A DNA stretch of 54,758 nucleotides from Methyloversatilis sp. (lineage in GTDB: Bacteria; Pseudomonadota; Gammaproteobacteria; Burkholderiales; Rhodocyclaceae): NCBI GenBank assembly GCA_017984755.1, contig JAGNYW010000017.1:1-54758 (forward strand), in the 5' to 3' direction. The position numbers were made by a program, and so were the translations under genes. Position 1 is the first letter of the stretch; every line of letters begins with the position of its first letter. Under the pieces are notes generated by a model. The model did not search any database, was not told where the DNA came from, and worked only from the letters and a program-made list of their open reading frames with translations. Below, in pieces: positions 1 to 8,951 of the stretch.

Positions 1-27
1 GGCTACGCGGCCGCGCTGAAGATCTGA
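1..27 (+). CDS. C-terminal end of an unidentified gene (partial)
   Basis: The first 27 bases read in frame 1 as eight codons (ending ALKI) followed by TGA, with no competing gene on either strand. This looks like the tail of a plus-strand gene that begins before the window and converges on msbA with about 20 bp between the stop codons. Eight residues are too few to name a product, and the reading could be chance. Confidence 0.35.
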   Translation, partial: GYAAALKI

Positions 28-48
28 GCGGCGGCCCCACCGGCGGAT

Positions 49-1800
49 TCAGTCGTTGCCGCCCAGTTGCGAGTTGTAGAGATTGGCATAGAGGCCGCCC
101 GCTGCCAGCAGATCGGCGTGGCAGCCGATCTCGGCGATGCGGCCCTTGTCCATCACGACGATGCGGTCGGCGCGCTCTATCGTCGACAGCCGGTGCGCGA
201 TGACAAGCGTGGTGCGGTTCTTCATCAGTACGTCGAGCGCAGCCTGCACCTGACGCTCAGACTCGGTGTCGAGGGCAGACGTCGCTTCGTCGAGGATGAG
301 CACCGGTGCGTCCTTCAGCAGCGCGCGTGCAATCGCCAGGCGCTGGCGCTGGCCGCCCGACAGCTTCACGCCGTTTTCGCCGATGAGCGTGTCGAATCCT
401 TCCGGCATGGCCTGGATGAATTCGAGTGCGTGGGCCGCACGGGCGGCCACTTCGATGTCGGCGCGCGGCGTGTCGCGCAGGGCACCGTACGCGATGTTGG
501 CGGCCACGGTGTCGTTGAACAGCACGACGTCCTGGCTCACCAGTGCCATGTTGGCACGCAGGCTGGCCAGCCTGATGTTCTGGATGTCGTGTCCGTCGAG
601 CAGGATGCGTCCGCTGCCCGGCGTGTAGAAACGCGCCAGCAGATGGGCAAGCGTCGTCTTGCCGGAGCCCGATGCGCCAACCAGCGCCACCGTTTCGCCC
701 GGTGCGATCGACAGGTCGATGTGCTGCAGCACACGCTGTTCGCGTCCGCTGTAGCCGAAACCGAGCTGGTCGAAGTCGATGCGACCGCGCGCGCGCTCGA
801 GTTCCACCGTGCCGGTGTCGCGCTCGGCCTGCTGGTCGATCAGCTGGAATACGCTTTCCGCAGCAGCCAGCCCGCGCTGCAGCGGCGCGTTGACGTCGGT
901 GATGCGCTTGAGCGGAGCCAGCAGCATCAGCATTGCCGTGACGAAGCCCATGAAGCTGCCGACGGTCGTACGGTTGCTCGCCGAGTCATGCAGCGCCACG
1001 GCGATCACGATGCCCAGTGCCATGGCCGTCAGTACCTGCACCATCGGCGATACCAGCGATGCCGCGACTATGTTGCGCATGTTCTGTCGACGCTGCCTGC
1101 GGCAGGCCGCGTCGAAGCGGCTCATTTCGTAGTCCTGTCCGCCGAAGATCTTGACCACCTTGTGCGCTTCGATGGTTTCTTCGAGCGTGTGGGCGATGCT
1201 GCCCATGGCCGTCTGCGCGCCGCGCGCCGATTCCCGGATGCGGCGCGAACTCAGCCTGACCACGATGGCGATCAACGGCAGCATGCCGAGCACGATCAGC
1301 GTCAGCTTCCAGTCCAGCCAGAGCAGCCAGGCGAGCAGTCCGGCAACGGTCAGCGTGTCGCGCACGAAAACGGTGATGACATTGGTGGCGGCCTGCGTCA
1401 CGCCCTGCACGTCGTACGCGACCTTGGAAATCAGCGCCCCGGAATTGTTGTTGTCGAAGAAGTCGGTCGGAAGGGCCAGAAGCCGGCCGAACATGGCGCG
1501 CCGCAAATCGAGCACCACGTTGTTCGCGGCCCACGCAAAGGCGTAGTCGGCGATGAAGCCGAAGATGCCGCGCGCCGCGAACAGCACGACGATGAGCATC
1601 GGGTAGAACCAGACGGCATCGGGATCTCCGCCGCCGAAACCGCCGTCCAGCAGCGCCTTCATGATGGCGGGAAACACCGGCTCCGCTGCGGCGGTGAGCG
1701 CCATGCACACGAGGGCGACGGCGAATGCGACCCAGTAAGGGCGCACGTAGCCGAGCAGGCGCACGTAGATTGCGCGGCTGGAAACCTGAACTGGAGTCAT
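49..1800 (-). CDS. msbA: MsbA-type lipid A export ABC transporter
   Basis: A 583-residue fused permease/ATPase, the usual length for MsbA, which flips lipid A-core across the inner membrane. The N-terminal half has about six hydrophobic segments (residues ~20-310). The ATPase half shows a Walker A motif (GASGSGKTT, ~375-383), the ABC signature (LSGGQRQR, ~480-488), Walker B (LILDEATSAL, ~500) and an H-loop (IAHRLST). The start ATG at 1800 directly precedes a typical N-terminus. No kinase or LPS genes adjoin it here. A general lipid or drug exporter cannot be excluded from sequence alone, but MsbA is the best match. Confidence 0.9.
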   Translation of the reverse strand: MTPVQVSSRAIYVRLLGYVRPYWVAFAVALVCMALTAAAEPVFPAIMKALLDGGFGGGDPDAVWFYPMLIVVLFAARGIFGFIADYAFAWAANNVVLDLRRAMFGRLLALPTDFFDNNNSGALISKVAYDVQGVTQAATNVITVFVRDTLTVAGLLAWLLWLDWKLTLIVLGMLPLIAIVVRLSSRRIRESARGAQTAMGSIAHTLEETIEAHKVVKIFGGQDYEMSRFDAACRRQRRQNMRNIVAASLVSPMVQVLTAMALGIVIAVALHDSASNRTTVGSFMGFVTAMLMLLAPLKRITDVNAPLQRGLAAAESVFQLIDQQAERDTGTVELERARGRIDFDQLGFGYSGREQRVLQHIDLSIAPGETVALVGASGSGKTTLAHLLARFYTPGSGRILLDGHDIQNIRLASLRANMALVSQDVVLFNDTVAANIAYGALRDTPRADIEVAARAAHALEFIQAMPEGFDTLIGENGVKLSGGQRQRLAIARALLKDAPVLILDEATSALDTESERQVQAALDVLMKNRTTLVIAHRLSTIERADRIVVMDKGRIAEIGCHADLLAAGGLYANLYNSQLGGND

Positions 1801-1876
1801 GGCGGACGGTCTGCGAAGAAGCGCGGATTATCCTTGATCCGGCCGCTCTGCGGTGCAGGGCGCCACGGTGCGGCGG

Positions 1877-2458
1877 TCAGTGGTTGAAGGCGCGCAGCTT
1901 TGCGCCGAGCGGGCCGATGCTCAGATGGGTCAGATGGGCGAACTCGAACTCGAGGTTCAGCCAGCGATTGGCCGGCAGCCCCAGCAGCGTACCGGTCAGC
2001 GCACGCATCGGCCCGTTGTGCCCCACCAGCACCAGTTGGCGGGCGCCTTGCCGGTGCTCGTCGAAAGCTTTCCAGACGCGTTCGGCCATGTCGGCGTACA
2101 ACTCGCCGGCGGGAGCCCGGAAGTCGAGCAGGGCATTTCCCCAGGTTTCGAATCCGTCGGCCGGAATGTCGGCGAACGGCTTCAGTTCCCAGTCTCCGAA
2201 ATCAAGCTCGCGCAGACGTGCGTCGCACGCGGCAGACGGCTGCAGCGCATCCGCCAGCAGTCGGGCGCGCTGCAGCGGACTGCTTATCACCCGCGCTGAT
2301 TCCGGCAGCAGCGGTCTGAGGCGTGCGGCACATGTGACCGGGTTATCCGCCAAGGGGAGGTCGGTGATGCCGTAACAGAGACCCGCCGCGACGGATGGCT
2401 TCGGATGCCTCACCAGATAGAGCTCGAGCGCATCGCGCAAACGGAACATTTCGGTCAT
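1877..2458 (-). CDS. Histidine phosphatase family protein, CobC-like (alpha-ribazole phosphatase type)
   Basis: A 193-residue protein of the histidine phosphatase superfamily. The phospho-accepting histidine lies in LVRHPKP (residues 15-21), where the usual RHG is RHP, as I recall for CobC-like members of betaproteobacteria; the second catalytic histidine is in VGHNGPMRAL. The CYGITDLPL stretch after the first motif also resembles alpha-ribazole phosphatases, which act at the end of cobalamin nucleotide-loop assembly. I chose the ATG at 2458; the frame stays open to 2560, but those 34 residues are low-complexity and basic. No other cobalamin genes adjoin it, so substrate assignment is tentative. 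Confidence 0.75.
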   Translation of the reverse strand: MTEMFRLRDALELYLVRHPKPSVAAGLCYGITDLPLADNPVTCAARLRPLLPESARVISSPLQRARLLADALQPSAACDARLRELDFGDWELKPFADIPADGFETWGNALLDFRAPAGELYADMAERVWKAFDEHRQGARQLVLVGHNGPMRALTGTLLGLPANRWLNLEFEFAHLTHLSIGPLGAKLRAFNH

Positions 2459-2673
2459 GGTGTTCCGTCCATGCACTGCCCATCGTCGTCGGCAGCCGTG
2501 TGCTGCGTCGCACTCACGGCACACAGTGTTGAGCTTGTGAGCCAGTGTGATGCGCCGCAAAAAACAAACAAGAATTTAGTCACGATTCAATACTGGTGCG
2601 GGGTTGCAAGACTTGTTGCGGTGCACTAACTTAGATCCAACGACAGATTTTTTAACTTGCTTGGAGCTTCATC

Positions 2674-2919
2674 ATGAAAACCACGACCTTGCGCATTCTG
2701 CTTGCGACCAGTCTTTCACTTGCCGCCTTTGGCGCATCGGCAAAGACGGATCAGGCGGTCGGACACCCGGAAGATTACAAGGTGTTCATCGACGCGCCTA
2801 CCGGCTACGCGTTCGTCAGAACGCCGTCACGCTGGGTGTTCACCCGCAAGATCGACGCGGGTCGCGTTGCCGAAAGTTCGGCGGACAAGCGTGCGGGTAC
2901 GGCATCGCTCGCACGCTGA
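2674..2919 (+). CDS. Small secreted protein of unknown function
   Basis: An 81-residue protein with a clear Sec signal peptide (basic start MKTTTLR, hydrophobic core, likely cleavage after ASA near residue 24), leaving a mature chain of about 57 residues with no cysteines. It is preceded by GGAGC about 8 nt upstream of the ATG and followed by a strong intrinsic terminator, so it appears to be a monocistronic real gene. I do not recognise the family. A periplasmic location is inferred from the signal peptide. Confidence 0.7.
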   Translation: MKTTTLRILLATSLSLAAFGASAKTDQAVGHPEDYKVFIDAPTGYAFVRTPSRWVFTRKIDAGRVAESSADKRAGTASLAR

Positions 2920-2956
2920 CCGGGAGCGGACGCGAGGCGTCTGACCCTGCATCCGG

Positions 2957-2985
2957 AAAAGCCGCCCCCCGGGGCGGCTTTTTCA
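2957..2985 (+). terminator. Intrinsic terminator of the small secreted-protein gene
   Basis: A GC-rich hairpin with arms AAGCCGCCCC and GGGGCGGCTT and almost no loop, followed by a run of five T residues, 40 bp after the stop codon at 2919. Confidence 0.85.
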
Positions 2986-3151
2986 TGCCCGTTCGGTGTG
3001 GGCGAACGGTACCGTTCCGGTCAATACGGCGGGCCCGGGCGCTGCAGCGCGCCTGTGATGTCAGCAGTATCGATGCGCAACCGGAATTTTGCCCACCAAT
3101 GCCCGGGGCGGCCCATTGACCGTCTGACGGGCGCGCACCTATAGTTCGCCG

Positions 3152-3346
3152 ATGGATCACGATATCAAGCAACTTGAAGAACGGGTGGACGTGCTTCTTG
3201 GCCGTTTCGGCGCGCTGCACGACGAAAACATTCTGCTGCGCAATCGCGTCGCCGCACTCGAGGGTGAAAACCGGGTGCTGGGAGACAAGGTCGCGGCTGC
3301 CCGCGACAAGGTGCGTGGTCTGCTCGAAAGGTTGCCCCAGGAATGA
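3152..3346 (+). CDS. ZapB-like coiled-coil protein (TIGR02449/DUF904 type)
   Basis: A 64-residue protein that is nearly all heptad-patterned coiled coil (LEERVDVLLGRF, ENRVLGDKVAAAR). Short proteins of this kind sit directly before zapA in many beta- and gammaproteobacteria and are classed as ZapB-like cell-division factors. The stop overlaps the zapA start by 4 nt (ATGA), so the two are translationally coupled. The ATG at 3152 is the only reasonable start. Function in Z-ring organisation is inferred from context and fold, not from a catalytic motif. Confidence 0.8.
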   Translation: MDHDIKQLEERVDVLLGRFGALHDENILLRNRVAALEGENRVLGDKVAAARDKVRGLLERLPQE

Positions 3347-3660
3347 GCCGCGAACCGATACAGGCCGAACAGGTCGAGATCACGATACTCGGACGCGAAT
3401 ACCGTGTGCAGTGTCGCGAAGGCGAACGCGACGCGCTGAATGCGTCGGTCGAACTGGTCGAGCGGCGCATGCGCGATCTGGCGGAAACAACCCGTGCGTC
3501 GGGCGAGCGTCTGGCCGTGATGTGCGCGCTCAATCTTGCACACGAAATTTTTCAGATGCAGGCGACTGGCGGTGTTGATTTGGTGCCTCTGCGGCGTAGA
3601 ATAAATTCCATGCAATCGCGCATTGACGACGTGCTTTCCAGTCAGGAAAAGCTGTTCTAG
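3343..3660 (+). CDS. zapA: Cell division protein ZapA
   Basis: A 105-residue ZapA, which binds FtsZ and bundles protofilaments at midcell. The N-terminal globular part contains the family pattern EITILGREYRVQC followed by EGERDALNASVELVERRM, and the C-terminal third is a long coiled coil (LRRRINSMQSRIDDVL). It overlaps the ZapB-like gene by 4 nt and is followed within about 40 bp by 6S RNA, the conserved zapA-ssrS arrangement of proteobacteria. Confidence 0.92.
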   Translation: MSREPIQAEQVEITILGREYRVQCREGERDALNASVELVERRMRDLAETTRASGERLAVMCALNLAHEIFQMQATGGVDLVPLRRRINSMQSRIDDVLSSQEKLF

Positions 3661-3696
3661 ATGTCGGTTGCTGCGAGGCAGGTTGCCTCGGTAGTC

Positions 3697-3877
3697 AATC
3701 CCCTGCGGTGCTCGCCAAGGTCATAGATTCCTTGAACCAATGTTGATTGGCATGAGGTTGCGAACCATTGAAGCCGTTGTTGTGCCTACCCCTCGCGGGC
3801 AAGCCTGATTCGGCAGGGACGCAGCCGCTCTGAACCCTCGGTTCAGGATGCCGGCCTAGCGACATGCGCGGGGGTCC
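3697..3877 (+). ncRNA. ssrS: 6S RNA
   Basis: An approximately 180-nt non-coding stretch directly after zapA with the 6S architecture. The closing stem pairs CCCTGCG (3701-3707) with the complementary CGCGGGG near 3868-3874; after a 4-nt internal loop CTCGC (from 3711) pairs with GCGA (from 3860). The central part carries the CCTTGAACC and GGTTCAGG-type elements seen in 6S RNAs. 6S RNA mimics an open promoter and sequesters sigma70 RNA polymerase in stationary phase. Ends were set from the closing helix and may be off by several nucleotides. Confidence 0.85.
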
Positions 3878-4189
3878 CCCCACCTGACGCCCACCACCCC
3901 GGGCGCGGGCAAGGTCACAAACCAGTGACCTTTCCGGGCTGCAGATGAGACACATCGCAGCCTTCGTCCTGTGACGGATCCGTTACAGACTGCTTTATCG
4001 ACGTGTTATTGCGAACAACCTGTGCAGTTGCCCGGTGCTGTTTCGGGCTGCTCCGCTCGTATTTTCGTGCGTTCTGATAAAACCCGGTGGGTCATGCCGT
4101 TCCGGGCAGCCTGTTTGAAGCGTTCGTGCACATCGCGGGCGCGGACCCGATCGTCCGCAGCCTGAAATTCATAGTTTTCTGGAGTCCGT
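3878..4189. other. 312-bp intergenic region after 6S RNA
   Basis: No convincing gene. It holds an 8-bp perfect hairpin, AAGGTCAC (3911-3918) with GTGACCTT (3925-3932), a possible 3' processing or termination signal for 6S RNA, and presumably the promoter of the acyl-CoA ligase gene. The folate enzyme gene (ygfA/fau) that often follows 6S RNA is not here. Confidence 0.6.
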
Positions 4190-5728
4190 ATGTCGGGTAA
4201 TTCGTCAGGTATTTCCACGCTTGTTGAACTCTTTTCCGCCGGCGCCGACAGCGCTGTTGCCCTGTCGGCACCGGGTCGATCCGATCTGCCTTTCGGCGGC
4301 CTGCGAGCGCTGATGCAACGCACCGTTGCGCGTCTGAATGAACTTGGAATCGGCCGCAACGATCGCGTCGCCATCGTGCTGCCGAATGGCCCCGACATGG
4401 CCAGCGCCTTCGTAAGCATTGCTGCCGGCGCCACTGCGGCACCGCTGAATCCGGGGTACCGGAGCGAAGAATTCGAGTTCTACCTGTCGGACCTGAGTGC
4501 GCGCGCACTCGTCGTCGAGCGTGGCAGCGTGTCGCCGGCCATCGAGGTGGCGAAGAAACTCGGCGTGCGTGTGATCGATCTGGTCGCGCTGGAACGTGCC
4601 GGTGATTTCTCGCTGGAGCCGCGCGAGACGTTGTCGGCGCCGGCCCCGGCACATCCGGGCGTGGCCCATCCGGACGACATCGCGCTTGTCCTGCACACAT
4701 CCGGCACGACGTCGCGCCCGAAGATCGTGCCGCTGACGCAGCGCAACGTGTCCGCATCGGCCACCAGCATCCGCAGCACGCTCGCGTTCTCCGGCGCTGA
4801 CCGCGGCCTGAACATCATGCCGCTGTTTCATATTCACGGACTGATCGCCGGCATCATGGCGCCGCTGTCGGCCGGGGCGTCGGTGTTCTGCACGCCCGGC
4901 TTCGATGCCCTGAAGTTCTTCTCCTGGATGGATGAGGCGCACCCGACCTGGTACACCGCCGTGCCGACCATGCATCAGGCCATCCTGTCGCGCGCGTCGC
5001 GCAACAAGGAAGTCATTGCGCGCAACCCGCTTCGCTTCCTCCGCTCTTCGTCATCGTCGATTCCGCCGCAGGTCATCCGCGAACTGGAAGAGGTTTTCGG
5101 CGCACCGCTGATCGAGGCCTACGGCATGACCGAGGCGTCGCACCAGATGGCATCCAATCCGTTGCCGCCGCGTGCGCGCAAGCCGGGTTCGGTCGGACTG
5201 GCGGCGGGTCCCGAAGTCCAGATCATGGATGACGACGGCAATCTGCTGCCGGCCGGCGAAATCGGTGAAATCGTCATCCGCGGCGGCAATGTCACGCCGG
5301 GCTACGAGAACAACGAGAAGGCCAACAGGGAAGGTTTCACCAACGGGTGGTTCCGCACCGGTGACCAGGGCAGCCTGGATTCCGAAGGCTATCTGTCGCT
5401 GACCGGCCGCCTGAAGGAAATCATCAACCGCGGCGGCGAAAAGATTTCGCCGCGCGAAGTCGACGAAGTGTTGATGGACCATCCCGCCGTGGCTCAGGTC
5501 GTGACCTTCGGCATTCCGCACCCCAAGCTGGGCGAGGAAGTCGGCGCCGTGGTCGTGCTACGCGAAGGTCAGCAGGCCACGGACAAGGACATACAGGCCT
5601 TTGCATCGGCGCGTCTGGCTGACTTCAAGGTGCCGCGCAAGATACTGTTCATGGACGAAATTCCCAAGGGTGCGACCGGCAAGCTGCAGCGCATCGGTCT
5701 CGCTCAGAAGCTGGGTCTCGGGGGCTGA
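4190..5728 (+). CDS. AMP-forming acyl-CoA ligase, oxalate--CoA ligase-like
   Basis: A 512-residue member of the ANL adenylating superfamily. The phosphate-binding motif is LHTSGTTSRPK (~167-177), the A5 region is YGMTEASHQM (~310), GWFRTGDQG lies near 386 and the C-terminal catalytic lysine is in PKGATGKLQR (~493). The stretch around TEASHQMASNPLPP and KPGSVG resembles oxalyl-CoA synthetases (plant AAE3, yeast Pcs60). Such enzymes make oxalyl-CoA from oxalate, CoA and ATP; sulfoacetate-CoA ligase (SauT) is a related alternative. GGAG at 4181-4184 supports the start. The tct transporter genes follow after 50 bp, suggesting that it activates the imported acid. Confidence 0.82.
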   Translation: MSGNSSGISTLVELFSAGADSAVALSAPGRSDLPFGGLRALMQRTVARLNELGIGRNDRVAIVLPNGPDMASAFVSIAAGATAAPLNPGYRSEEFEFYLSDLSARALVVERGSVSPAIEVAKKLGVRVIDLVALERAGDFSLEPRETLSAPAPAHPGVAHPDDIALVLHTSGTTSRPKIVPLTQRNVSASATSIRSTLAFSGADRGLNIMPLFHIHGLIAGIMAPLSAGASVFCTPGFDALKFFSWMDEAHPTWYTAVPTMHQAILSRASRNKEVIARNPLRFLRSSSSSIPPQVIRELEEVFGAPLIEAYGMTEASHQMASNPLPPRARKPGSVGLAAGPEVQIMDDDGNLLPAGEIGEIVIRGGNVTPGYENNEKANREGFTNGWFRTGDQGSLDSEGYLSLTGRLKEIINRGGEKISPREVDEVLMDHPAVAQVVTFGIPHPKLGEEVGAVVVLREGQQATDKDIQAFASARLADFKVPRKILFMDEIPKGATGKLQRIGLAQKLGLGG

Positions 5729-5778
5729 AATCCCTCATTCGGCGAACTACCGTTTTTCTAAAAAACAGGAGACAGCAG

Positions 5779-6783
5779 ATGAATAAATTCAGCAAGTGGG
5801 CGGGCAGTGTTCTCGTGAGTGCCATCGCCGCGATCGGTCTGACCGGCACGGTGCATGCGTGGGAGCCGACCAAACCGGTCGAGTTCGTCGTGCCGGCCGG
5901 TACGGGTGGCGGCGCAGACCAGATGGCACGCTTCATTCAGGGCATTGTCGCCAAGAACAAGCTGATGTCCCAGCCGCTGGTGGTGGTCAACAAGTCGGGC
6001 GGCGCGGGCGCCGAAGGCTTCCTCGAAGTGAAGGGCGCCAAGGGCAACCCGCACAAGATCATCATCACGCTGTCGAACCTGTTTACCACGCCGCTTGCAA
6101 CCGGCGTTCCGTTCAACTGGAGGGATCTGACGCCGGGCGCCATGCTTGCGCTCGACCAGTTCGTGCTGTGGGTCAATGCGGACGCGCCCTACAAGAACGC
6201 CAGGGAATTCATCGACGACGTGAAGGCCAAGCCGGCCGGCACGTTCAAGATGGCGGGCACCGGTTCGAAGCAGGAAGACCAGATCATCACCGCGATGATC
6301 GACAAGGCAACCGGCAAGAAGATGATCTACGTGCCGTTCAAGGGCGGCGGCGATGTGGCGGTACAGCTGGTGGGTGGACATGTCAATTCGACGGTCAACA
6401 ACCCGATCGAAGCCGAAGCGCACTGGCGCGGCGGCAAGCTCCGTCCGCTGTGCATCATGGATACGGAACAGCTGAGCTACAAGGAGAAGGTCACGGACAC
6501 TCAGGCCTGGTCGGACATTCCGACCTGCAAGAGCGTCGGTGTCCCGATCGAGTACCTGATGCTGCGCGGCATATTCCTGGCTCCGGGTGTCACGCAGGAA
6601 CAGGTCGACTTCTACGTGGATCTGTTCAAGAAGGTTCGCGAAACCCCGGAATGGGCCGACTTCATGAAGAAGGGCGCGTTCAAGCAGACCTTCATGAGCG
6701 GCAAGGAATTCACCGACTGGGTTTCCAAGACCGAAGCGATGCACTACGGATTGATGAAGGAAGCGGGCTTCCTCGCCAAGTAA
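5779..6783 (+). CDS. tctC: Tripartite tricarboxylate transporter substrate-binding protein (TctC/Bug family)
   Basis: A 334-residue periplasmic binding protein. A Sec signal peptide (residues ~1-27, cleavage after VHA) is followed by the Bug/TctC pattern KPVEFVVPAGTGGGADQMAR. The family delivers carboxylates to the TctAB membrane complex. A strong Shine-Dalgarno (AGGAG) precedes the ATG. The gene lies between the acyl-CoA ligase and tctB and is separated from tctB by a perfect 15-bp hairpin that may keep this subunit at a higher level. The ligand cannot be read from sequence; the ligase next door hints at oxalate or a similar acid. Confidence 0.9.
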   Translation: MNKFSKWAGSVLVSAIAAIGLTGTVHAWEPTKPVEFVVPAGTGGGADQMARFIQGIVAKNKLMSQPLVVVNKSGGAGAEGFLEVKGAKGNPHKIIITLSNLFTTPLATGVPFNWRDLTPGAMLALDQFVLWVNADAPYKNAREFIDDVKAKPAGTFKMAGTGSKQEDQIITAMIDKATGKKMIYVPFKGGGDVAVQLVGGHVNSTVNNPIEAEAHWRGGKLRPLCIMDTEQLSYKEKVTDTQAWSDIPTCKSVGVPIEYLMLRGIFLAPGVTQEQVDFYVDLFKKVRETPEWADFMKKGAFKQTFMSGKEFTDWVSKTEAMHYGLMKEAGFLAK

Positions 6784-6800
6784 CCCGCCTGTAGCGAAGG

Positions 6801-6835
6801 ATGAACACGGGCGGGTTCTCCCCGCCCGTGTTCAT
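6801..6835 (+). terminator. Perfect 15-bp hairpin between tctC and tctB
   Basis: Arms ATGAACACGGGCGGG (6801-6815) and its exact complement (6821-6835) enclose the 5-nt loop TTCTC. Only three T residues follow, so it may act as a partial terminator or as a 3' stabiliser for the tctC message rather than as a full stop. tctB and tctA lie directly downstream on the same strand. Confidence 0.7.
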
Positions 6836-6893
6836 TTGGCAGCCTGACCGTCCGGGCCTTCTTTTCTTTTTTCATTCATTCTGGAGATTTGCC

Positions 6894-7403
6894 ATGGAGC
6901 AATCCGAGGACGTCGCCGAAGCCGGCCTGTCCAACCGATGGCCGGAACTGCTGGTCGCACTGTTCATGATTGTGATCGGCATCATCGTCGTCACAGACAG
7001 CATCCGCGTCGGCATTGGCTGGGAAGAGGGTGAAGGCCCGCGCGCCGGCTATTTCCCGTTCTACATCGGCTGCATCCTGCTGGCGTCCAGCGGCTGGGTG
7101 CTGTTCGGTGCGCTGACCCGATTCAGGAAGGAACAGCCGCAATTCGCGAGCTGGACCGAACTGCGATCCGTCATGCAGATGCTCGTGCCGCTGACCATCT
7201 ATGTGGCCGCGGTGGTGTTTCTCGGCATCTACCTTTCCTCGCTGGTGCTCATCGCCTTCTTCATGAAGGTGCATGGCAAGTTCGGCTGGATTGCCACGAC
7301 TTTCACGGCGGTCGGTGTGCCGCTGGCGGCCTTTCTGCTGTTCGAGCGGTGGTTCCTGGTGCCTCTGCCCAAAGGTCCGATCGAGCTGATGCTCGGTTTC
7401 TGA
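6894..7403 (+). CDS. tctB: Tripartite tricarboxylate transporter small membrane subunit (TctB)
   Basis: A 169-residue membrane protein with about four hydrophobic segments, matching the size and topology of TctB, the small integral subunit of TTT carriers. I placed the start at the ATG at 6894, preceded by TGGAGAT; the frame is open from 6801 but that stretch lies inside the hairpin and encodes an unlikely N-terminus. tctA starts 30 bp downstream. The charged stretch EEGEGPRAGYFPFYIG after the first helix is a family hallmark. Confidence 0.88.
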   Translation: MEQSEDVAEAGLSNRWPELLVALFMIVIGIIVVTDSIRVGIGWEEGEGPRAGYFPFYIGCILLASSGWVLFGALTRFRKEQPQFASWTELRSVMQMLVPLTIYVAAVVFLGIYLSSLVLIAFFMKVHGKFGWIATTFTAVGVPLAAFLLFERWFLVPLPKGPIELMLGF

Positions 7404-7433
7404 CATAACTAGAACGTCCTATCCGAGACCGCG

Positions 7434-8927
7434 ATGGAAGAACTCAACAACCTCATGCACGGCTTCAGCGTTGCGCTGACCCTGCCGAACATCGGTTTCA
7501 TGGTGCTCGGCATCACGCTCGGCATCCTGATCGGCGTGCTGCCGGGACTGGGCGGTGCCAACGGCATCGCCATCCTGCTGCCGCTGACTTTTTCGATGGA
7601 CCAGACCTCGGCCATCATCATGCTGTCCTGCATCTACTGGGGCGCGTTGTTCGGCGGAGCGATCACGTCGATCCTGTTCAACATTCCGGGTGAGCCCTGG
7701 TCGGTGGCCACCACCTTCGACGGTTATCCGATGGCCCAGCAGGGACGCGCGGGTGCGGCGCTCACGGCGGCGTTCACGTCGTCCTTCGTCGGTGCCTTCT
7801 TCGCCGTGATGCTGATCACCTTCCTTGCGCCGCTGGTCGCGAAATTCGCGCTGAAATTCGGTGCGGCGGAGATGTTCGCGGTGCAGATGCTCACCTTCTG
7901 TTCCTTCGTCGGCATGAGCAAGGAACCCCCCGCCAAGACGCTGGCGGTGATGGCGCTCGGTTTTGCGCTGGCCGCAGTGGGCATGGACACGGTGACCGGT
8001 ACGCTGCGCATGACTTACGGCGTGACCGAACTGCTCAAGGGCTTCGACTTCCTGATCGCCGTCATCGGCCTGTTCGGCATCGGCGAAATCCTGCTCACCA
8101 TGGAAGAAGGACTGGCCTTCAAGGGCAAGAGCGCGAAGATCCAGCTCGACGTCGTGCTCAAGACGTGGAAGGAACTGCTGCGCTACTGGCGGACGTCGAT
8201 CCGCTCCGTGCTGGTCGGCTGCTGGATGGGCGTCACCCCGGGCGGTGCCACACCGGCATCCTTCATGGCGTACGGCCTGGCCCGTCGCGCGGCGAAGGAC
8301 AAGGACTCGTTCGGCAAGGGCAATGTCGAAGGCGTGGTGGCACCGGAAACCGCCGCTCATGCGGCGGGTACCTCGGCCCTGCTGCCCATGCTCACGCTGG
8401 GCATTCCGGGTTCACCGACGGCGGCCGTGCTGCTGGGCGGCCTGCTGATCTGGGGTCTGCAGCCGGGCCCGCTGCTGTTTACCGAAAAGCCCGACTTCGT
8501 GTGGGGTCTGATCGCCTCGATGTATCTGGGCAACATCGTCGGCCTGATCATCGTGCTGACCACAGTGCCTTGGTGGGCCGCCATCCTGCGCATTCCGTTC
8601 TCGGTGATCGGCCCGGTCATCATCGTGATCTGCGCGATCGGTGCCTACACGGTGCATAGCTCGATCTTCGACGTGGTGATGATGCTGGTGTTCGGCGTGT
8701 TCGGCTATCTGTTCAAGAAGCTGCGCTATCCGCTTGCACCGCTGGTGCTGGCGCTGGTGCTCGGCGACATGGCCGAATCGAGTTTCCGCCAGTCGATGCT
8801 GCTGTCGCAGGGCAGCCTCTCGATCTTCTGGGCCAATCCGCTGGTGGGCGGCCTGATGGCGCTGTCTTTCGTGATGCTGCTGTGGCCCATCATTCCGGCG
8901 TTGAAACGTTATCTGCGCAGTCGTTGA
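7434..8927 (+). CDS. tctA: Tripartite tricarboxylate transporter large membrane subunit (TctA)
   Basis: A 497-residue polytopic protein with about 11-12 transmembrane segments and the TctA signatures [20 protein letters not shown] (residues ~34-53) and, in the second half, [18 protein letters not shown] and [14 protein letters not shown]; the two glycine-rich repeats are thought to line the transport path. It forms the ion-driven channel with TctB. The ATG at 7434 follows tctB closely, and the reductase gene begins 24 bp after the stop, so all are probably cotranscribed. Confidence 0.92.
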   Translation: MEELNNLMHGFSVALTLPNIGFMVLGITLGILIGVLPGLGGANGIAILLPLTFSMDQTSAIIMLSCIYWGALFGGAITSILFNIPGEPWSVATTFDGYPMAQQGRAGAALTAAFTSSFVGAFFAVMLITFLAPLVAKFALKFGAAEMFAVQMLTFCSFVGMSKEPPAKTLAVMALGFALAAVGMDTVTGTLRMTYGVTELLKGFDFLIAVIGLFGIGEILLTMEEGLAFKGKSAKIQLDVVLKTWKELLRYWRTSIRSVLVGCWMGVTPGGATPASFMAYGLARRAAKDKDSFGKGNVEGVVAPETAAHAAGTSALLPMLTLGIPGSPTAAVLLGGLLIWGLQPGPLLFTEKPDFVWGLIASMYLGNIVGLIIVLTTVPWWAAILRIPFSVIGPVIIVICAIGAYTVHSSIFDVVMMLVFGVFGYLFKKLRYPLAPLVLALVLGDMAESSFRQSMLLSQGSLSIFWANPLVGGLMALSFVMLLWPIIPALKRYLRSR

Positions 8928-8951
8928 GCGCTGCGCACAGGAGGAACTGAC

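Noticed and set aside
67-1887. 606-residue plus-strand open frame opposite msbA
   Set aside because: It is the antisense shadow of msbA in high-GC DNA: His/Arg/Gln-rich, no domain, and the minus-strand gene has all ABC motifs.
4139-4160. Short inverted repeat GCGGAC-N6-GTCCGC before the acyl-CoA ligase gene
   Set aside because: Six base pairs are expected by chance in DNA of this GC content; no regulator can be linked to it.
3971-4165. 64-residue open frame after 6S RNA
   Set aside because: No Shine-Dalgarno, no recognisable domain, and a residue mix typical of random high-GC sequence.
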